Shown: positions 5,688-7,970 of the stretch, piece after piece
Layout: every line of letters starts with the position of its first letter
Numbering within the stretch: the stretch's first letter is position 1
NCBI GenBank assembly: GCA_025963615.1
Contig: JAOQAL010000477.1
Location: forward strand, 1 to 7,970
Source: Chitinophagaceae bacterium
Lineage (GTDB): Bacteria > Bacteroidota > Bacteroidia > Chitinophagales > Chitinophagaceae
DNA: 7,970 bases
Reading direction: 5' to 3'
Notes under the pieces: model-generated
Databases searched by the model: none
What the model was told of the DNA's origin: nothing
Seen by the model: only the letters and a program-made list of their open reading frames with translations
Position numbers and translations under genes: made by a program

Positions 5688-6233
5688 TTATGCGTTTTCT
5701 GTACTGATGGCTTCTGCTTTAGCTAATTTATTAAGCGTATTGATTTCTTTGAGATAAGGGTTCCACTGAAAAAGCAATTTGTCAATGGGCTGCCACAGCA
5801 TCACCCAGCTGAATATATCAAGGCCCCCCACAATAGCCGAGTGAATGCCACCTTCTTCTTTTACAAACAGGGGTACTGCCACATGCAATAACATGACCAC
5901 GGCCAAACTCAGAATGAGAAGGACGTAGTTGCGGCGCTTAAACCTTTCAAATGCCGCTTGCCTGGAAAGTTTTTTTGCTTCAAAATGACGTCTAAGAGCA
6001 TATATCAGTGGTTCAGTGTATTGTTTGTCGACCTGGTTTTTACAGGTTACTTTATATTCAAAGAGAGTATATCTCCTGGCTGATAAGGTTGCCGCCATGA
6101 TGTATTGCTCAAATTCATAACTAAGCTGTCGCTTATAAATAGGAGCGGGATCATTCGCGTTAAAATGTTCAGCAAGGGTCTGCGTACTCACCGTGAGAAA
6201 AATATTGATTTTCTCCTGCAAAGTATTACTCAT
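5688..6233 (-). CDS. Conserved two-helix membrane protein of unknown function
   Basis: A 181-residue protein. Residues 1-100 are soluble and largely helical, with an aromatic/basic segment (FEQYIMAATLSARRYTLFEYK), and end in a positively charged stretch (FEAKKLSRQAAFERFKRRN). Two hydrophobic helices follow at about 103-123 and 130-149, separated by KEEGG. The tail has the striking sequence WQPIDKLLFQWNPYLKEINTLNKL. I recall similar short proteins with this W-PID--LF-WNPYLK signature across Bacteroidota and other phyla, but no established function. The basic stretch before helix 1 suggests both termini face the cytoplasm. It is the first gene of a probable operon, with the hybrid kinase 27 nt downstream, so it may be a membrane partner or input component for that kinase, which lacks its own sensor. 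That link rests on position only. Confidence 0.82.
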   Translation of the reverse strand: MSNTLQEKINIFLTVSTQTLAEHFNANDPAPIYKRQLSYEFEQYIMAATLSARRYTLFEYKVTCKNQVDKQYTEPLIYALRRHFEAKKLSRQAAFERFKRRNYVLLILSLAVVMLLHVAVPLFVKEEGGIHSAIVGGLDIFSWVMLWQPIDKLLFQWNPYLKEINTLNKLAKAEAISTENA

Positions 6234-6458
6234 AAGATTGGATCGAAATTGGTTTTACCAAATCCCATAAAGATTAAATCATTTGAGCTTAGAATTTGTA
6301 GATGGAAGTACTATTGCCTTGTAGATTTTCTACGTAAGGGTAAAGACTTACGGTCGGTAGAGTTTCCTCTATACAGGTTCAGACTGTCTACTACAAAACC
6401 CAAAATTTAAAAGGAGTTTCTTTATATAAGAATTCAATATCCTCCAAAAATACACCGA
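6234..6458. promoter_or_regulatory. Divergent control region between the two kinase transcription units
   Basis: These 225 bp must hold the promoters of the leftward membrane-protein/kinase operon and of the rightward kinase. TTGTAGAT occurs twice (6296-6303 and 6319-6326). Three small dyads then follow one another (6321-6371), bracketed by TTGTAG (6319-6324) and CTACAA (6391-6396). AAAAGGAG at 6409-6416 looks like a Shine-Dalgarno sequence but is 43 nt from the rightward ATG with no in-frame start nearby, so it is probably not used as one. No clear TAnnTTTG promoter element is seen in either direction. Confidence 0.6.
6321..6371. repeat. Three consecutive short dyads, including 18-bp element copy 2
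   Basis: Dyad 1: GTAGA (6321-6325), TTT, TCTAC (6329-6333). Dyad 2: CGTAAG (6333-6338), 8-nt centre, CTTACG (6347-6352). Dyad 3: TAGAG (6358-6362), TTTC, CTCTA (6367-6371). The middle dyad (6334-6351) matches the 2873-2890 element at 11 of 18 positions with equal spacing. The group lies about 90-140 bp from the start codons on both sides, a normal place for operators or leader RNA structure. Confidence 0.5.
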
Positions 6459-7970
6459 ATGAAAAAGGAATTTAGCACCGAAGAAGAACGGCATTCAGCC
6501 TTATACCGGCTGGAAGTGAAGGAAAGATCCGATAAATTAATGAATTACTTTTTGATCTGTTTTTTTTGCGGTGGACTTTTACTGGCTTTTTATTATGACA
6601 CCTGGCTTATTGCTGTTGGGGTAGGCGGCGCCTCTCTGCTTGCATACTATTCTGCAAAGTGGGCCCTGCCCCGATCCAATTTATATCAATATGTTTTAGG
6701 CGTAGTGCTGGCCACTTTCATGGCCCAGTACCTTTACCAGATGCAGGGAATGTTTGTTATGCATTTCATCGCTTTTATCGGAAGCGCGATGCTCATTACT
6801 TATCAAAACTGGAAACTGCAAATTCCAATGCTGATGATGGTGGTTATACACCATGTAGTTTTAGGGTATCTGCAGCACCTGGGGATTAAGGGCATCTATT
6901 TCACGCAACTGGATTCATTCCAGTTTTCCACATTTATTATTCATATTACTCTTGCTGCTGTGATATTTTTCATTTGCGGACTTTGGTCATATCAATTGAA
7001 GAAATACAGTGAAATCCAAATCATTCACTCCATGGAGATGGGCCGGTTGCAGCAGGAAGGGCAAATTCACCAGGACAGGCTTCACAATGAACAGGCGCTG
7101 AAGCAAGCTTACCTCATTGCTGAAAAAGCCCGGCAACAGGCAGATGATGCCAATAAAGCAAAAAGCGCATTTCTGGCAACCATGAGCCATGAGATCCGGA
7201 CACCCATGAATGGGGTCATTGGAATGGCTTCTCTTTTATGCGAAACAACATTGACAGACGAACAACGGGAATATGCAAGAACGATAAGTTCCTGCGGAGA
7301 GTCCTTACTAACAGTAATCAATGATATCCTGGATTTCTCCAAAATAGAATCGGGCAATATGGAAATTGAATCCCATGATTTCGATTTGCGTACCTGCATA
7401 GAAGATGTACTGGATGTATTTTCAGGAAAAGCGGGTCACTCAGGATTAGATCTTGTCTATGAGATAGATTATGACGTTCCTGCACAGATCATAAGCGATA
7501 GTGTAAGGCTGCGGCAGATATTAATGAACCTGGTAAGTAATGCAATCAAGTTTACCGAGCGCGGAGAAATATTTGTGGGCGTTCATTTATTGAGTGAAAA
7601 AGAAAATGGCGAAATCGAATTACATTTTGAAGTGCGTGATACGGGCATCGGTATTCCGGCTGATAAAATGGAGCGTTTGTTCAAAGCCTTCTCACAGGTA
7701 GATTCATCCACCACCCGCAAATATGGTGGTACCGGTTTGGGACTCATCATTTGTGAAAAATTAGTGCGGCTGATGGGCGGATATATCGATGTTGAAAGCA
7801 TGTCCGGAAAAGGAACGACGTTTAATTTTACGATTCTATCAGTAGCAAGCTCCCAAACACTCCGTGCCCATGTAACCAATCAGTTGGCAGGTATGGAGGG
7901 TAAGCGGATACTGGTAGTAGATGATAATTTAACCAATCGTTCCATCCTCAGGAATCAACTGGAGAAATGG
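6459..7970 (+). CDS. Hybrid histidine kinase with six-helix membrane sensor, 3' end missing
   Basis: Starts at ATG 6459 and is open to the window edge: 504 residues, no stop. Six hydrophobic helices are predicted at about 27-46, 48-66, 76-94, 99-116, 121-138 and 156-176. Helices 4-5 carry [18 protein letters not shown] and [13 protein letters not shown], resembling the histidine-bearing membrane modules of some chemoreceptors and kinases; their ligand is unknown to me. A coiled coil (180-235) leads to [10 protein letters not shown] (H244), N-box N361 (SNAIKFT), DTGIGI (D394), F411 (AFSQVD) and GGTGLGL (423-429): a complete, canonical kinase core. A receiver begins at about 483 (RILVVDDN, acidic pair D488-D489) and is cut off. 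By comparison with the paralogue at 3852-5660, roughly 245 more codons with two receivers are expected. It is transcribed divergently from that paralogue's operon. An A-rich leader precedes the start and no spaced Shine-Dalgarno sequence is seen. Confidence 0.94.
   Translation, partial: MKKEFSTEEERHSALYRLEVKERSDKLMNYFLICFFCGGLLLAFYYDTWLIAVGVGGASLLAYYSAKWALPRSNLYQYVLGVVLATFMAQYLYQMQGMFVMHFIAFIGSAMLITYQNWKLQIPMLMMVVIHHVVLGYLQHLGIKGIYFTQLDSFQFSTFIIHITLAAVIFFICGLWSYQLKKYSEIQIIHSMEMGRLQQEGQIHQDRLHNEQALKQAYLIAEKARQQADDANKAKSAFLATMSHEIRTPMNGVIGMASLLCETTLTDEQREYARTISSCGESLLTVINDILDFSKIESGNMEIESHDFDLRTCIEDVLDVFSGKAGHSGLDLVYEIDYDVPAQIISDSVRLRQILMNLVSNAIKFTERGEIFVGVHLLSEKENGEIELHFEVRDTGIGIPADKMERLFKAFSQVDSSTTRKYGGTGLGLIICEKLVRLMGGYIDVESMSGKGTTFNFTILSVASSQTLRAHVTNQLAGMEGKRILVVDDNLTNRSILRNQLEKW

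Noticed and set aside
6105..6410. Plus-strand 101-codon open frame overlapping the membrane-protein gene start and the control region
   Set aside because: Half of it is antisense to the 181-aa gene and the rest spans dyads; the translation has no recognisable features.
6409..6416. AAAAGGAG as a Shine-Dalgarno sequence
   Set aside because: It is 43 nt from the ATG of the rightward kinase with no suitable start codon at normal spacing.
7109..7399. Minus-strand open frame of 96 codons inside the rightward kinase
   Set aside because: It is antisense to the well-supported H-box coding region; the equivalent antisense frame in the paralogue (5101-5376) arises from the same codons.

Overview
This window looks like a signal-transduction cluster from a Bacteroidota chromosome, most likely Chitinophagaceae-like. 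The grounds are the protein families (PAS kinase entering an ERTRIGYELHD histidine box, NarL-type regulator, stand-alone degenerate ATPase domain, small two-helix membrane protein with a WNPYLK tail), the general absence of Shine-Dalgarno sequences and A-rich leaders. This is recall and inspection, not a database search. Almost every gene belongs to or sits beside a two-component phosphorelay. I see no transposase, tRNA, rRNA or CRISPR array.

Layout, left to right. (1) 1-1646, minus strand: a 130-aa receiver-only response regulator followed after 9 nt by a triple-PAS sensor kinase whose catalytic end is cut off by the window edge. (2) 1647-2067: about 420 bp without a convincing gene, containing a GC-rich dyad-rich patch and an 11-bp direct repeat spaced 30 bp apart. 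(3) 2068-2697, minus: a NarL/FixJ-type regulator. (4) 2698-3070: a dyad-rich divergent intergenic region with NarL-heptamer-like sequences. (5) 3071-3684, plus: a doubtful 42-aa ORF and then a 143-aa protein resembling an isolated, degenerate histidine-kinase ATPase domain. (6) 3690-3840: a block of 14-21 bp imperfect repeats and inverted repeats between convergent genes. (7) 3852-6233, minus: an apparent operon of a 181-aa membrane protein and a 602-aa hybrid histidine kinase. (8) 6234-6458: a divergent control region with three consecutive small dyads. (9) 6459 to the window end, plus: a second hybrid histidine kinase with six predicted membrane helices, cut off inside its first receiver.

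The two hybrid kinases are clear paralogues arranged back to back. The rightward copy is canonical in every motif visible here. The leftward copy has lost its large membrane sensor, has a five-residue insertion in the second dimerisation helix, an altered lid region in the ATPase domain, and a first receiver that lacks its acidic pair and carries Glu in place of the phospho-accepting Asp. Its last receiver is intact. Together with the degenerate ATPase protein this suggests a local set of non-canonical signalling parts beside standard ones.

The most interesting non-coding signal is an 18-bp dyad element in the intergenic region above the NarL-type regulator (2873-2890). It recurs without gaps in the region between the two kinase transcription units (6334-6351), and one pair of differences preserves the dyad. 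It could be a shared operator, but that is inference.
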